In this document: piece after piece, positions 23,521 to 36,100 of the stretch
How positions within the stretch are numbered: the first letter of the stretch is position 1
Layout: every line of letters begins with the position of its first letter
Assembly (NCBI GenBank): GCA_963969595.1
Contig: OZ018410.1
Span: 37,801,413 to 37,865,412 of the forward strand
From: Neckera pumila
Taxonomy: Eukaryota > Streptophyta > Bryopsida > Hypnales > Neckeraceae
Length of the DNA: 64,000 bases
Direction of reading: 5' to 3'
Position numbers and translations under genes: made by a program
The notes under the pieces: generated by a model
Seen by the model: only the letters and a program-made list of their open reading frames with translations
The model's database searches: none
What the model was told of the DNA's origin: nothing

Positions 23521-25079
23521 ACTGGGAGTTTCGAATCGCATCGACCAGCCCTAATTTGGCGAAATAGCTGGAATAATATTGCGCTTTCTTTACTGCTGGT
23601 GGCCGTCAGAACTTGGATTCTAGGAGTGTTTTAGCTCAATTTCTGTGGAAAAAATTGAACAACAGTCTGTATCCACTAGTTGCCGTTGAATCATAGGACT
23701 CCATCGATTCCAGCTCCGAAGGATGCGATTGCGTATTGAGAAATGGAGAACTGAAACTACAGTAGGTGTCTACTTATCAATTTTGGTTATCTTGATTGAG
23801 ATTTGTGAATGGGTGATGTAGGATCAAAGTGTGGATTCTGGAGCTGTAAAAGCAGCTTCCCACCAGCACCCATAGTACTGTACTCTAGTCTTTTCATGAC
23901 AAAGCTGCTGCTCTATGGGAATAGCCTGTCTTTTTTAATTCTAGCTATATGTTGGCTCTCGATAATTACAAATTAATCACTTAGTAAATTACAAATTAAT
24001 CAGTTGTACAGTACAAGCTCATCTTGCCTGCAGATTTTACACCTGCAAAGATCCTGCTCCGTAACATTCTTGAGGAGCTACCTCAACCCCCTTGACAAGG
24101 AATCCAGATGCTTTTGAACACAATCTTGAGCTCATTGTACATGGGAGGCTCCACAAGCTACATGAAGGCACTTACTTACTAAGTGCCATGCATGCTCTCT
24201 CCTTTAAATTCCAGGCCCGGTTTTGGTTGCCATCTACTAAGGTAGGATCACTCAATTCCGAGCATGGGTCCAAAAAGCATATGTTTCCAAAAGGGAGCCT
24301 TAAGGGAGCCTTGGAGAAATTGGAGAAAAAATAGATGCTCGTTGCATTCTCTTCAAGGTGTGAACATTGAAAATAGGATATGGTTTTAGAAAATTTATTA
24401 TTTCAACTTTGACCTTTTATTACTTTTTGCATATTATAATTAAATACGGAGTATCTTTCTTGGAACTTTCTAAATTTTATTGTAAAATTGTCTTTATATA
24501 ATTAAAAAAATGAGAGCTTTATGGCACTCAATAATGCTTGTTACAGGAATTTGCTCAGTTTAAGGTGATCGTAATTGAAGAGAAATGTGAGTTCTCACAA
24601 TTGCTTCATGACCCCTAAAGGATTAAATGTTTGTTTCAAGTGACAATTGGAATTTAGATAGGTGGTTATGAAGTAAAAAATGAGTAGATGTTTGGCATTC
24701 ACTCCCTTCATACAAATATAAATAAAATTTTGATTCCATGTAGACCAAAAGTTATGTTGCCCAAAAAAAACTACACAAAATAGTGAAATTAGGTTGCCTT
24801 GCCAATTAGATTGCCTTGCTTGAGATAAATTACCTCATGGATCAATGCTTGTTCCACATGGAGGCGCATGCGACTCTCTGAACCAGGCCTTGAACTGGTT
24901 CACAAATGTATGCCATACCTCTTATTCAAATATGAATTCAAAAATTCCAAATTTTAATCCCTAACTGTCCAAACACCATTTTCTTGCAAAATAGTGATTT
25001 TGGGCAACTCATTACAAATGGTATTTATATATTTTTGTGGCTTTCAATTTTTTCACCACATGTGCCCAAAGAATAGCTT
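23521..25079. other. 3' flank of the PPR gene and AT-rich spacer
   Basis: The first few hundred bases probably contain the PPR 3' UTR. Beyond is AT-rich DNA; the 80-codon frame at 24092-24334 lacks an ATG at its start and has no recognisable domain. No further gene is supported. Confidence 0.4.
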
Positions 25080-26695
25080 TAATTTATAAAGTTCCATGAC
25101 TATATTTTCACTGAAAATTATACTAAAAAATTGCCATTTTTAGTACAAGTACCAAATTTTTTAATATAAAACTTTTTCACCGTTTAGATTGCAAGAAATA
25201 AGCATTTAAATTCACTAAATTATTTTCTTGGGTCTTGTGAAAAACAAGGCAATTACACTTCATAAGCTCACTTTTATATGATAAAATGTTCAAAATGGTG
25301 GTGCTTCTTTGGATTCTTTTTCCTAGCCAAGTTGGCCACATGCTTGAAAAATATCATTTGAAATTGTACAACACTAATATAGGAAAAAAATAGTAAATAG
25401 ATAGTAGAGAATGATTCAAAATACTAAATTGTTAAGAATTTAATTATAGAATTGAAAAATGCCAATCCCAGTGGTTGCAATGTTGTAATAAACAATCTAC
25501 ATCCTATGATTTATTTTTTCTAAAAATTATTGAAGATTGAATAAGATAAAGGTCTTCAAAGTTTATTTTAGAGTAGAGAATCCATAACTGCTCACAAATA
25601 AAAAATCCTAATAACTTTTGACTCATTGATTAAAATGGATGATTCAAAGCTTTCCACATATATAAATAACTCTAGAAAATCAATTTCAAATTTTTATTTA
25701 TAAAAAAAATGCTTTTTTTAATCTACCCTGACTGTCCATTTACAAAAAATGCAACATATTTGACAAAAATACTTTACTCATATTTTCAAATATTATGAGA
25801 TTTAGTGCATACAAAAAATATTCTTGGTCCCCACCTTCTATTGTAATTTGGGCCAAAAATATAGAAATCTCCAATCACACATATGTGCCCAAGATTGCTA
25901 TGTAGCCAAAAAAACGCATGTTATTCCATTAGAAATTTAACCCAACAATTGTCATAACTTTTGACTACATGGCTAAAAGGTATTGTATGATATGTAGTTT
26001 CTTTTCTAGACTAGGCAATCTGAGCAATATATATATATATATATATATATATGCAAAGCTTTAAATCATTTGGTTTTGATTAATGTGATGAAAATTATGA
26101 GGAGTTTTAGTTTGTCTGTAGTTATAAATTCTCTACTCTAAAATAAACTTTAAATATTTTTGTTTAACTCATTTTTCAATATTTTTTGAAAAAATAAAAT
26201 CATAGGATGTAGATAGTTTATTACAACATAACAATCATCGGGATTGACATTTTTCAAATCCATAAATAAATTCTTAATAGTTTAGTATTTTGAAGCATTC
26301 TTTACTTCTTGCTACTTACTATTTTTTTCCTAAATATTGTACAATTCCTAATGATCTGGAATTTTTCAAGCATGTAGCCAACTTGCATTGAAGAATGACT
26401 CCAAAGAAGTACCACCATTTTGGACATTATTTCATACAACTGTGACTTTATAAAGTGCAGCTACCCCATTTTTTGCAGGCCAAAAAAAGGGTTATGTCAA
26501 ATCAAACGCTAATATCTTGCAATCCACACGATGGAAATTTTTGAAATTTTTTCCACACTTTCTCAAACCAGAGCACTATAAGATCGTATAGTTATATGTG
26601 TCCAAAAATGTTTCTTTTTTCTAAATTTTTGTACTTATATTAGAAATGGCAGTTTGAGATTGTTTTGGGTGAAAACATAGTAAAAGACAATTAGG
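25080..26695. repeat. Head-to-head pair of AT-rich dispersed repeats (copies B1 and B2)
   Basis: B1 (about 25080-25935) is the minus-strand version of repeat A/C; B2 (about 25940-26695) is a plus-strand copy lacking the first part. Both contain AACATTGCAACC/ACATAACAATCAT, CTACTCTAAAATAAACTT and ACCACCATTTTGGACAT in the expected order. Together they make an imperfect palindrome centred near 25940. Divergence from A and C is substantial, so the pair is old. Confidence 0.65.
26024..26052. repeat. (AT)n microsatellite
   Basis: About 14 AT dinucleotides in a row inside repeat B2, where repeats A and C have unrelated sequence. Confidence 0.9.
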
Positions 26696-27175
26696 AGTTA
26701 ATCATGATTGGCAAGTAAAAAGTTTTTGTGTTTCTCCAAGGATAAAATCTGGGACAAACGGAGGAGGTCACTTCACCCTGGCATAGAGTCTACTGAGTTC
26801 AAAATATAATAATACCCCTACAAAAGGATGCAAAATATAGATGTTATTAATAACGGATGAAGGTAACAACAACACCTAAAACTGTTTGAAAAAGGGTTCA
26901 AATTCCTATTTTTCAACCCTATAATGATGTAGTGGCCTAAAAGAGTCCGATGGATGATATAAAATCCTTCTATGTTAGACAAAAGATGTTCATCCTTGAA
27001 ATTTTGTTTGAAAAAGAGAAGTCTTGCAAAGTAGTATTAACTGCAACAAATGTTCTTGGTTGTTTTAGGCAAATGATTCACATTGTACCAAAAAGGATGA
27101 TTTCTACGGTGACCAACTTGACCTTCCACGGTTAAATTGTAAAGCTTATTGGTGACACTTGTTGGTAGTAAATAG

Positions 27176-27293
27176 CACTAGAAGAAAATGGAGTTGAACT
27201 CAACATAATCTACTTGATGTGCTTGCTGTGTCCAACACAAAATCTGCTTTTTTCAAGTAGATTATGTTAAGTTCAACGCAATTTTTTTTAGTG
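27176..27293. mobile_element. 118 bp CACTA-ended hairpin MITE
   Basis: TIRs of about 40 bp: the left end begins CACTAGAAGAAAATGGAGTT and the right end is the near-reverse complement ending CAATTTTTTTTAGTG. Both arms carry CAACATAATCTACTTG or its complement. The bases ATAG lie directly on both sides (27172-27175 and 27294-27297). Ends and A-rich subterminal sequence suggest a CACTA-type or similar MITE, though CACTA elements normally make 3 bp duplications. Confidence 0.65.
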
Positions 27294-27490
27294 ATAGGGA
27301 CCTCAATTTTCTTAAATTTTAGATTTGAACTTTTTAAATGAATAAATTACGAATATTCAAAGTTTTAAAAATAGATATACCTAAACTTGATTCCATTCTC
27401 TTAAAAATAGAGTTTGTACATTTTTGATAAGAATATATATGTAAAGGTTGGTTTTAGAAACAAGCCACAACAAGGTTCATTGACCTTATA

Positions 27491-27696
27491 CAATAGAACC
27501 TCTCTTAGTGCATAGTGCGGGGATTATGCACTAGGAGAGGTTTATGCATTTGGAGAGGTGCAGTACTGTTCACTGCCTAACGTCGCTTCTAACTACAAAG
27601 CCTCCAATCACTGTTCATCAATAAAGGCTTTAAAGTACTATCTTTGTTAGTGCATATTATGCACTAACAGAGTATGCACTAAGAGAGGTTCTATTG
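27491..27696. mobile_element. Emigrant/pogo-like MITE
   Basis: A 206 bp element with TIRs of about 25 bp: CAATAGAACCTCTCTTAGTG at the left, reverse complement at the right. It is flanked by TA at 27489-27490 and 27697-27698. The terminus closely resembles the CAGTAAAACCTCTATAAATT end of plant Emigrant/Lemi elements of the pogo group, which also use TA. Confidence 0.75.
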
Positions 27697-27698
27697 TA

Positions 27699-28467
27699 CC
27701 CATGTCAATGTTTTTCCTAAGTATCTAAAATCCGTAACATCCAAAATATAATTTTTTTTTCCCGTACAAAATTAAAATATATTCCCCCAAAAAATCTGGC
27801 AACTGTTTTTGAATTTTTTTTTGCAAACCCTACCTGACCAAGGACAGTACACTCTTTGTTTTCAGTAGATAAAATGCTAAATTGGTACAAAATCTTATAC
27901 TAGTATCATTCCTTTTGATTGGATGTATATAATCTTTAACGAATAAATGAATTTCATTTATACTTTTTACATTTTAAAAATTCCAAATGAATTTAAAATA
28001 GCCTCATCTTTCCAACAAAGGTCACTTCCACACTGCCCCAACATAGAATAAACCCAAACCCTTAGACTAAGGTAGCCGACCTATTCTTGTTCATCCCCCC
28101 ATTTTGGTGGTATAGGCTCCTGTATTTCCAACCAAAGCTCTATTGCATTTCCAACAGCTTACGCAAAGCAAGACGTCATGCCCAGTAGGTGTACATTGAA
28201 ACATAGAATGATCACAACTTGTACATTGAAAGCCACAATTATCACTTACATCAGCCTATGATTGGTAATAAAACAACCTATAGATCAAGAATAGGTCGAA
28301 GAGAATCTTCCACTAAAAAATTCACAGTAATTACGTTTTGTGTAAAAAAAATTTGGAAAAATATGCAATCCTTCCAAACTCTGTTTCCGCATACGAGAAA
28401 AATTTCCATTTGATCAAACTCGCACTCCACATACGAGCAATTGCTTAAGTGACTGGAAATGGGCCGA
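27699..28467. other. AT-rich spacer, no gene seen
   Basis: Short frames only. A small direct repeat (TGTACATTGAAA at about 28190 and 28219) is the only structure noticed. Confidence 0.4.
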
Positions 28468-28470
28468 TTA

Positions 28471-28884
28471 GGGTAGAAGGCTCTAAAATCGCACGGGCAT
28501 TAAGAACCGCCCCTATAAATGGCTGTGAAATGGACATGAGGTGGTTCTAAGATTGACCTCTATAGTCATTGAATGAATCAAGGAAACAAGCATTATTAAT
28601 TGCAAGAGCCAATATTCTCTTTGCTTTCCCCAGATTTTTTTAGAATTGCAAGTGAGCGGTTTATGGAAGACCTATGGCACAAAAATAGACACCTAAGGCA
28701 CATCTCGTTTGAAAATTTGTAACTAATTCAGTAATGCTTCAAAAAATATGAAACCACTTGTGTTAGATTCCTCTTCTAATTCTATATGTCTGAAAAATGA
28801 GCTAAAAATATTCCCATCCAAGTAAGTACATGAAAAAGCCAGACCAGCCCTTAGATGAGCGGTTTCTGAGCCTTCTACCATACC
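28471..28884. mobile_element. TTA-flanked inverted-repeat element
   Basis: The left end reads GGGTAGAAGGCTCTAAAATC; the right end is GCGGTTTCTGAGCCTTCTAC followed by CATACC, giving TIRs centred on GGTAGAAGGCTC. TTA lies directly outside both ends (28468-28470 and 28885-28887), which fits a PIF/Harbinger (Tourist) MITE. Ends are uneven by a few bases, so boundaries are approximate. Confidence 0.45.
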
Positions 28885-29109
28885 TTACTCCTTGATACAA
28901 TTAAAATATTTCTTCCAAGGTAATCAAACACATATAAAGCACCATCAATGTACATTAAGTCCAAACTCCAATGTCGCCCCCACTAATTGCACGAAAAAGA
29001 ACAGTCTGACACCCCAGTCAGGGAACGTTTTCCCAGGTACCAATAAATGCCAGGGCCCCTGTCGGATCTCGCAAATCGTAATCTCTACCAGGACAAATGT
29101 CCCAAACTC

Positions 29110-29225
29110 AGCTGACAGGGCGCCAGCTCAGATGTTTAACACCCCTTCAAAACCATGACATGGCAAGATTGAGCTGACAGGACGCCAGCTCAGATGTTTA
29201 CACCCTTCGATACCATGACATGGCA
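29110..29225 (+). repeat. Tandem pair of 56 bp repeats upstream of the SRF gene
   Basis: AGCTGACAGGGCGCCAGCTC and following bases through CCATGACATGGCA occur at 29110-29165 and again at 29172-29225, with a few indels. Each unit contains the palindrome AGCTGACAGG.CGCCAGCT and ends in CATGACATGGCA. They lie about 0.9-1 kb before the SRF start codon, in or near its promoter. Confidence 0.75.
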
Positions 29226-29561
29226 GACCCCACACGTCCCTACCTCCCTATTCAAAATCCTGTCTGTTGCCCCGCCTGCTTCTCACGCGCCTCCCAACGT
29301 TTGTTGCAGCGCTAGCTGCATGCCAGACCTTGCACCATTGCCATGTCCAAGCTCACTCAATTTCTCTTCAGACGCGTCTCTTTCGGGACTCATCTGCAGC
29401 TACTTCAGTGACTAATTGCGTCCGATCCATGAATTTTTCAATTCCCTGTCTGCATGCGTGAGCTACTGTAGGTACATTGTAAATGAGTAGTTGTTGCTGT
29501 TGGCAGTTGAGTTAGAGCGTTGTGGCATGGAGCTTCATGGAGTTCGCTTTCGTTGTGTATG

Positions 29562-30130
29562 TTTTGGTTGAAGGTCAGAAGCGCTGAGGAGTAAGAGAGA
29601 GTGAGAAATACCTGTGATTTCTGTATTTTGAGGAGATTTTTTGTTTTGATCGATCGGTATCGGCGCGCTGGCGAGGTTGTACAGTGATTTTGAGGAAGAG
29701 GTGGTGGTGCGATTGACGTACTGCAGGTACGTCGCAGGTTGAGAGTTGCGCGAGGTGAAGGTGCTGGAGCATTGTTGCGTGAATAATTTTCAGTGTAGAC
29801 CTGTGTTGTGATCGAGAGTCCCGATAACGAGGACCAGGAGACTGAGAATATAATTTTGGTTGAAGGTTAGAAGCGCTGAGGAGAGTGAGAGTGAGAGAGA
29901 GGAATGCACCTGTCATTTCTGTTTTTGAGGAGATTTTTTGTTTTGATCGATTTGCGAGGTTGTACGGTGATTTTGAGGAGTAGGTGGTGGTGCGGTTGAC
30001 GTACTGCAGGTCGCAGGTTGAGCGAGAGGTGGGGTGATTGAACCGCGAGGTGGAAGGTGCTGGAGTGTTGTTGCGTGAATAATTTTCAGTGTCTGTTGTA
30101 ATCGAGAGTTCCGATGACGAGGACCGGGAG
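29562..30130 (+). repeat. Tandem duplication of about 290 bp in the SRF 5' leader
   Basis: Unit 1 (29562-29842) and unit 2 (29854-30130) share GGTTGAAGGT.AGAAGCGCTG, GAGGAGATTTTTTGTTTTGA, GACGTACTGCAGGT and TTGCGTGAATAATTTTCAGT with small indels. The end of unit 2 holds the upstream SRF ATG (30114, GATGACGAGGACC). Unit 1 has ATA at the same place (GATAACGAGGACC). Confidence 0.85.
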
Positions 30131-33100
30131 AGGCATGGGAGCTGTGACGACTGAGACAAAATCGTGCATTTTGTACATGTTGTGCATATTGCGTATTTCG
30201 CTGGTGGATGGAGCGACTGACCCGAACGACGGTTCGTTACGGTTCATTAATTTCCTTCTCTCACCTCGCTCTAATCTACTGGTGTGGTTTGGAAACGGTT
30301 ATTGCTCGGGCCGAAAGGTTTAGCTCATCATTGTGATGCTTGTCATGGGAGCTTTTAGACTCTTCATTAGGATCGGAACGGCTCAATTCTTTCTGTGATG
30401 CTTAAGCATCGTTTCAAACTGATTTCGTTAGCATTGGTAGTCAGGAGCGTAACGCCCTCGTTACCTGGAAATATCGCCATTAGTCGTAAAGGAGGAGTCG
30501 AGGGGAATTAACAGGTAAGTAATGTTTAAACTGTACTGTACAGTAGCTCTATATTTTGTGAAGGAAGCATGTCTGAGGTGTATTGCTTAATTGACGTATT
30601 GTTTATTATTAGTCGCGCGGTCAAGAAATTCTGCTCTCAAATGTGAACTTGCGGTGTCCAGAGGATTCTAGTTGCGTCACTTCAAGCATTTTAAGTCTTT
30701 AACCAATGTGCTCTCATTGGGAGATCACTAAAAAGAGCTTTCTTCGTTGCTGGAAATTTCCATTGGTCTTCCCTTGAGCTCAGGGGGAAGGAGCAGTGAA
30801 AATAATGTTGAAACAGCACTATGTTGAGTGAGGCTAGGGAAGGTGTATCAATTGACGTCTTCTATTGACTATGATATTTGGAAGTTACGGGGATATCGTG
30901 TTGATGATGAGACGTTCCATCAATTTTGCTCTCAAATTTGAACCTAAGGTAGAGGATACTGTTTGCTTCACTGTACGCATTCAAACAGTAGGGAGATAGA
31001 TCAGTCATTAGAGCGCACTGGAGGCGTCACTTTGGGTGCTACAAGAGCCAAATTCTCGTGGGATAAAGTTTTCCTCATTCAATGTGCGATGGTTTCTTGT
31101 AAAATCATTCAGAGTGGGAGGGTGTTGGCCTCTATTGAAGTGACAGTGGACGTACAAGAACCCCATGTCCTTCAAAGATGAGTGACCATCTAGATATTTT
31201 TTTACAAAGTCATGCTTACGATTAACTTTCTAATTGAAGTACATTTGAGTGTTTTGGAAGAGATGAGCCTCTATTGGAAACAGGGGTCAGTCAATAGGTA
31301 CACGGAATCAGACTTCTAACGGTTTTAGTGTCCTCTCCGTTACCTTCTAATGCAATTAATTTAACACGCCAGGTCTGGTGTTAACGATGTATAACGTTGG
31401 TTACTACATTTTGATACTTTGAAGCTAATTTGGGACACATGCACTGATTTCACGGTTAGTAGCAGTTGTGAGAGTCTGACATGTTGACTCTGTGGTGCTT
31501 TTGAGTACAGTGTCTGCCATGAATACCATGTTCACTGACTTTAACAGCGACGCAAGGCTCTTGAACTGGGTGCAAAGCGCGGGTGATCCTTGCAGTAACA
31601 ATTGGACGGGTGTTACTTGTGAGGGCCCCTTTGTTACCTCAATGTGAGATTTCCGACAACGACTCCCCCTATACTTTCAGCAATTTAATGCAATGTGCGT
31701 GATTTATAGTACTTACTGTTGCCATTCTTTCATTTGGTTGCAGCAAGCTACCCAGTATGGGGTTGAATGGGAAAGTGCAGGGATGGGTTTTACAGAATTT
31801 GAGACAACTCTCTGTGATGTAAGCAACTGTAGTTGTTGATTATTGCCAAGTTTAGTTTACATTTTCGTTAGGCCCATATACATAGTTCAGTTATTTGAAA
31901 TTTGTGAAGCGGACGCAACAAGCATGTCTTCTGATAGGTGGTGTGGTGCCGGCCCTGCAGGGACCTCAGCCAGAATAACCTGAACAGCCAGATCCCTGAT
32001 TTGTTCCCTCCCAAGTTAACGGACTTGTAAGATTCTTTTCAAATCCATCAAAGAATTTATACGGCTCTAAAGTGGACTAGAAGGATTAGTCAGCATTCTC
32101 AGCTGACTTAATTTGTCTCGCTGAATTTCAATCGTTGATACTTTTCTTTTGCCAAGGATTAATGCATGAGTCATTGGGAGTTCATTTTAAGAGGTCGTGT
32201 TGAGACAATTTTACATTGACTAAAGATTGATAACTTTGTCAATTTAATAGCTACTAGATAATTATGTTAACATGAATCTTATACTTTGTATTAACTCATA
32301 GGAAAAGATCTGACAGTATGATATTGTACATGGCAAATACCTTAAAACGATGTTTCTAGCCAAATATTGCTCCTTCCATGTGTAGGTTTCTCATCGGTGA
32401 CGTACTCGTGCAGGAACTTGTCCAACAACCAGTTTACAGGCACTTTCCCCTACTTGCTCATTAACATACCTACTTTGATAAGCATGTAAGTAATGCTGGC
32501 TCCGACTGTTGCACATGAAACGTGATCCAAGAAATTTTGAAACAGGATACAATTCGAGTTCGCACAGGTTGTAAATTGTTCCAGAGTTTGCTGTCTATGC
32601 CCTATGCTTATGAAAGTCGTCAAAGCATCGAATTTATGTAATAGAACTGAGTTATGGTTCTTGGCAGCAAATTGAACAACAACAAGCTTGACGGTACGCT
32701 TAACGGTCAGATTTTCAGCAAATTGGTCAACGTAACCACGCTGTAAGTTCATGTGGTAGCCTCTGTTCCTCTTCTATATCTGTGAGAAGATGGTTGCTGC
32801 ACAGTAGTGACCTGTTAGCAGGCAGAGAATGGGTGCACTTCATTTTTACTTCTGAGTAACCAAAAGGAATTGCGCACTTTCAGTGTGAAGTTGGAATCAA
32901 AGTGTGTAACATGTTTTTGGAGGGGTTCTTCTTTGTGCAGTGATATTTCCAACAACGGGTTTACAGGACCGATTCCTGAAGCTATAGGTGACATGACCAG
33001 CCTGCAATATTTGTAAGTCAGAGAATTTATGCTTTCCTATGGCAACAATGACGCTAACGTTACTCGCTAATTTCGAAGGGATGCTGCTTGCATGGGAAAT

Positions 33101-36100
33101 TTCGTTAAAATGGCGGTATTCCATACGCCATTTTCCCATTCATTTCTAGGACAGGTATATATTTCAGACCGCACGGTCTAAACGTGAAAGTGCCAAGTTT
33201 GTGGAATACCGCCATTTTAACGAAATATTGGTTTTGCATAAATGCACAAAGGTGCTGTTCTGCAAATGCAGTACTTGGCATGAACCTTGTTTATTAGATT
33301 TGTGGTCTGAAGATGATGTTGTCATATGCCTAGGTACTTGCAAAACAATAAGTTGACTGGACCAATCCCAGCGTCCTTGTCTAAGCTTCTACTTTTGGAC
33401 ACCTTGTGAGTTTCCTGACGCTTATATGACTCTTTTCTTGCCTGTGCAAATGTTTCCAATATCTTCTTATGTTACTACACCGTTTGATCTGATTTTTCTA
33501 AGTTTGATTCTGGTTGCATGAAACAGGGACGTGTCTAATAACATGCTGACAGGTTTCCTCCCACCTAATTTGAACCCACCAAATTTTAGGTAAGTTTACT
33601 TTTGCTCTGCTCTACCACAAAAGATCACTAATCCCATATTTGATTGACGAATTTTTTGATGTGAAGTTCTTAGGAATTGGATTCATATAGTCCTAATGTT
33701 GCTTTACTGTACAAGTGAATGTTAGAATTACCCTGGAAATGGTGCTAAGTAGCAGCTTAATGTCAGTGTGGTGTTAGAGTCTGCGGCATGGACTATTTTA
33801 TTATAATGGAAAGGATTAAGTAACGTCAAGTCAATAATAACTCTACATTAGTTTAAAATTATCTTAATATTGCTTTTATATACTTTCTTTTAGATTTAAT
33901 TTAATTTGCCATAAATATCTTTATGAATCGAAACTTAGGGATCTGTTGAGATGAAATTCAGTGGAAAGTGCGTTCTGCTATTTGTGCAGGGACGGAGGCA
34001 ATCAACTCGGCCAGCAAGCTCCTCCACCACCTCCATACACTCCACCTCCATATGCTCCACCTCCACCTCCAAAGAGCCCAAAGCCAGTAACCCCACCAAC
34101 AGTTACCTCATCTCCAGCTTCTTCATCTAAATCATCAAGTTTCTTATCAGGCTCCAAAATGGTTGCATTAATCGTAGTAGTCATTCTTGTGCTTGCTGCT
34201 GCTGGTATAGCGGTGTGGTTCTTTGTTATCCGGAGCAGACCTGAGCATCTGAAGGCATCGGACATCGAGGCTAATAATCACAGCAGCCGGCGAACTTGGT
34301 TTTTGCCTCTTATTCCACCTGGAAAAGGTCTGTGCACGTTCTTTCTGAATCAAATCACAAACCACAGATATTTCAGAACTAGAACACTTGGAGGATCGAT
34401 AACTTTCATTGGTTGCATGCATTCAAAGTGGAAATCAAACGAAGGAAGACATTTTGTACAATTGCTGATAGGATTACTCTATTGAGAGAGCAAATTCAAT
34501 CTAGTGTTCCTGTCTAAGAAGGCCTGGTGACCTGGAATCTGAGCTTAAGTTTATTGTCAAGTCTTTAAGCTCGTTTGATGACCTCCAGTATCACACCATG
34601 AAAATATAAAATATGAAATGGTAACTCAATGAATGGAAATTGATTTAGAAATCTGACTTTGTTTTTGTCTGGGTTAATACAGAGAAGACAAGAAAAATGA
34701 AGGTATTTGAACCAGGTGAGGATGTTTGCTGCCAGACTTTAAGATCTATTAAATGAAAATGATAAGTCCATCAGCTGTGTGAGAACTCTGCTAACACTTT
34801 ATGAACTCTGGTATAGTTTTTGTCAGAAGTCTCAGGAGTGGCTATGAGAATAATTTGCAGATATAGTCCCTGAGTTCCATTGAATTTCCGAAGTAGTTGA
34901 CCATGAAAAAGTCAAAACTTATTAAGATTCAGAGTCTTTGCCAACATGGGATTTTCGGTGACGTAGTAACCTTTCATCATACAAAACCAATTTTCTTTAT
35001 GGATTGTGTTATTGGGAATACCGGGAAATTGGACTAAGGCCCCAAATGATTTTTACTAGTGTCATATCTAAGTATTGTTCTAAATTTAGTTCTGTTTCGA
35101 GTTGGCCTTTTAGATACATATGAGAAGGGAATGCAAGAAAGAAAAATCAAGGCCTCACCTCCAGTGAAGACACTCAAAGTTCCGCCAGCATTTAATCGCG
35201 AAGAAACCATTATTGAGAACGCTGTATTAGGGAAGGTGAACAGGATCAGTATTTCAGCGACAGCCTTCTCCGTGGCAGATCTTCAGGAGGCTTCCAACAG
35301 TTTCTCGCAAGCCAACTTACTTGGCGAAGGCTCCCTTGGTTGTGTGTACCGCGCTGAATTTCCCAATGGCCAGGTGTTTGCTGTCAAGAAACTCGACACC
35401 AATGCGTCGATGGTGCAGAATGAGAATGATTTCTTAGGCGTGGTGGACGGCCTGGCGAAGCTGCAACATGCCAACTCTGCTGAGTTGGTGGGCTACTGTG
35501 TCGAGCATGGGCAACGGCTTCTAGTGTACGAGTACATCGGTCGCGGGACACTCCATGAGCTGCTGCATGGAGGTTCAGTTGAGAATTCCAAGAGACTGAC
35601 GTGGAATACGCGCGTGAAGATCACATTGGGTGCAGCTCGCGCTCTTGAGTACGTGAATATCTGTCTTGATGCTATCAATCTAGAGTAGGGTTACGTTCTC
35701 TCATCACATGAGTAAGGCCTGTTAGATGTCTTAACTTATTAGGTGTCCATCGTCTCGTGTCTGCATGTGTCTTTCAGGTGTTGGAAATATATAGTAAATG
35801 AGTTCTTCAAATATTCCCAAACACTTTGGAATACTCGGTCCAAGAATATGCTTATCTCATAGACCATGGTCTGTTAGACCTTGTGTTGGACATACTAGAT
35901 TGTCTGTGTGAGAAGACAATGTCCTCTTCTCCAATTAGAGCAGGCCTTTCAAATCTTGTGTTTTGAGCAGTAGGTTGGCTGTGATCAGCAAGGTGATCAG
36001 TATACGTACATCCCTGAGAAGTGGACCTATTCAAACTTTAGGTTGGGTAAATGTGGGCTTGCAGGTATTTGCACGAAGTATGCTCACCACCAGTCGTGCA

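Noticed and set aside
24092..24334. 80-codon frame downstream of the PPR gene
   Set aside because: It opens with TTG rather than ATG, has no domain, and lies in AT-rich intergenic DNA.
29575..30159. 194-codon minus-strand frame
   Set aside because: It lies within the 290 bp tandem duplication of the SRF leader; its Ser/Thr-rich repeats mirror the DNA duplication and match no family.
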